From Parafilimonas sp. (GTDB lineage: Bacteria > Bacteroidota > Bacteroidia > Chitinophagales > Chitinophagaceae), in contig JAHEZC010000210.1 of NCBI GenBank assembly GCA_023251275.1, forward strand, positions 1 through 5,696: a stretch of 5,696 nucleotides of DNA, written 5' to 3'. Shown piece by piece: positions 5,428 to 5,696 of this stretch. The position numbers were made by a program, and so were the translations under genes. Position 1 is the first letter of the stretch. Every line of letters starts with the position of its first letter. A model generated the notes under the pieces. That model ran no database searches. It saw only the letters and a program-made list of their open reading frames with translations, and was not told where the DNA came from.

Positions 5428-5696
5428 ATGATGGGCAGTAATCATTTTGACGTAATAATTGTTGGAGGCAGTTATTCAGGACTTGCAGCAGGTATGGCTT
5501 TGGGCAGGGCGTTAAGAAAAGTGCTGATCATTGACAGCGGAAAACCCTGCAACAGGCAAACCCCCCATTCGCATAACTTTTTAACCCAGGACGGAAAGAC
5601 CCCAAAAGAGATTGCGACACTTGGAAAACAGCAGGTGGAAATGTATCGCACTGTTGAGTTCTTCAAAGGCCTGGCAACAAACGGAACAGTATCCGA
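5428..5696 (+). CDS. NAD(P)/FAD-dependent oxidoreductase, thioredoxin-reductase-like (3' end outside window)
   Basis: An open frame from ATG 5428 (or the adjacent in-frame ATG 5431) runs off the window after 89 full codons. It opens with an FAD-binding Rossmann unit: FDVIIVGGSYSGLAAGMALGR, in which GGSYSG is the glycine-rich loop, followed by a second strand, RKVLIIDSG, ending in the acidic residue that binds the adenosine ribose. The following KPCNRQTPHSHNFLTQDGKTP is typical of the short (about 300-residue) thioredoxin-reductase-like oxidoreductases found widely in bacteria, many of which lack the CxxC redox pair. Whether this one has CxxC cannot be seen, because that region lies beyond the window. 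It follows the low-GC gene by 121 bp in the same direction; co-transcription is unlikely given the gap and hairpins. The leader AAATAATAATCGT is A/T-rich with no Shine-Dalgarno. Confidence 0.85.
   Translation, partial: MMGSNHFDVIIVGGSYSGLAAGMALGRALRKVLIIDSGKPCNRQTPHSHNFLTQDGKTPKEIATLGKQQVEMYRTVEFFKGLATNGTVS

Overview
The window looks like a chromosomal segment of a Bacteroidota bacterium, most likely Chitinophagaceae or a close relative. This rests on the protein families (a long M14 zinc carboxypeptidase with a GATase1-like tail, and a SusC/TonB-plug-like protein end), A-rich leaders without clear Shine-Dalgarno sites, and moderate-to-low GC. The genus assignment is inference.

Layout. Positions 1-1329 (+) hold the C-terminal 442 residues of a secreted M14-family metallocarboxypeptidase whose catalytic half lies upstream of the window. 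Positions 1330-1499 are a convergent spacer made almost wholly of degenerate 7-bp tandem repeats. Positions 1500-3803 (-) encode a 767-residue bifunctional enzyme: an N-terminal hydroxylysine-kinase-like (APH fold) domain fused to a C-terminal class-III PLP enzyme of the ethanolamine-phosphate / phosphohydroxylysine phospho-lyase type. Positions 3852-4397 (-) encode a GNAT acetyltransferase 48 bp upstream of the fusion gene, probably in the same transcript. Positions 4398-4685 are a gene-free divergent spacer. Positions 4686-5306 (+) encode a low-GC secreted protein of unknown function whose tail resembles the end of a TonB-receptor plug. Positions 5307-5427 carry two small inverted repeats. 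From 5428 to the window end (+) is the start of a thioredoxin-reductase-like FAD oxidoreductase.

How the parts fit. The fusion protein probably performs two consecutive steps on one substrate: phosphorylation of a hydroxylated amine, then PLP-dependent elimination of phosphate and ammonia to leave an aldehyde. Human HYKK with PHYKPL does this to 5-hydroxylysine as separate proteins. The GNAT may belong to the same pathway, but nothing in its sequence names a substrate.

The most unusual non-coding signal is the set of heptamer arrays. They sit directly at the 3' ends of all three of the first genes. In each case the transcript sense strand is the purine-rich one, and for the two minus-strand genes the TGA stop codon lies inside a repeat unit.
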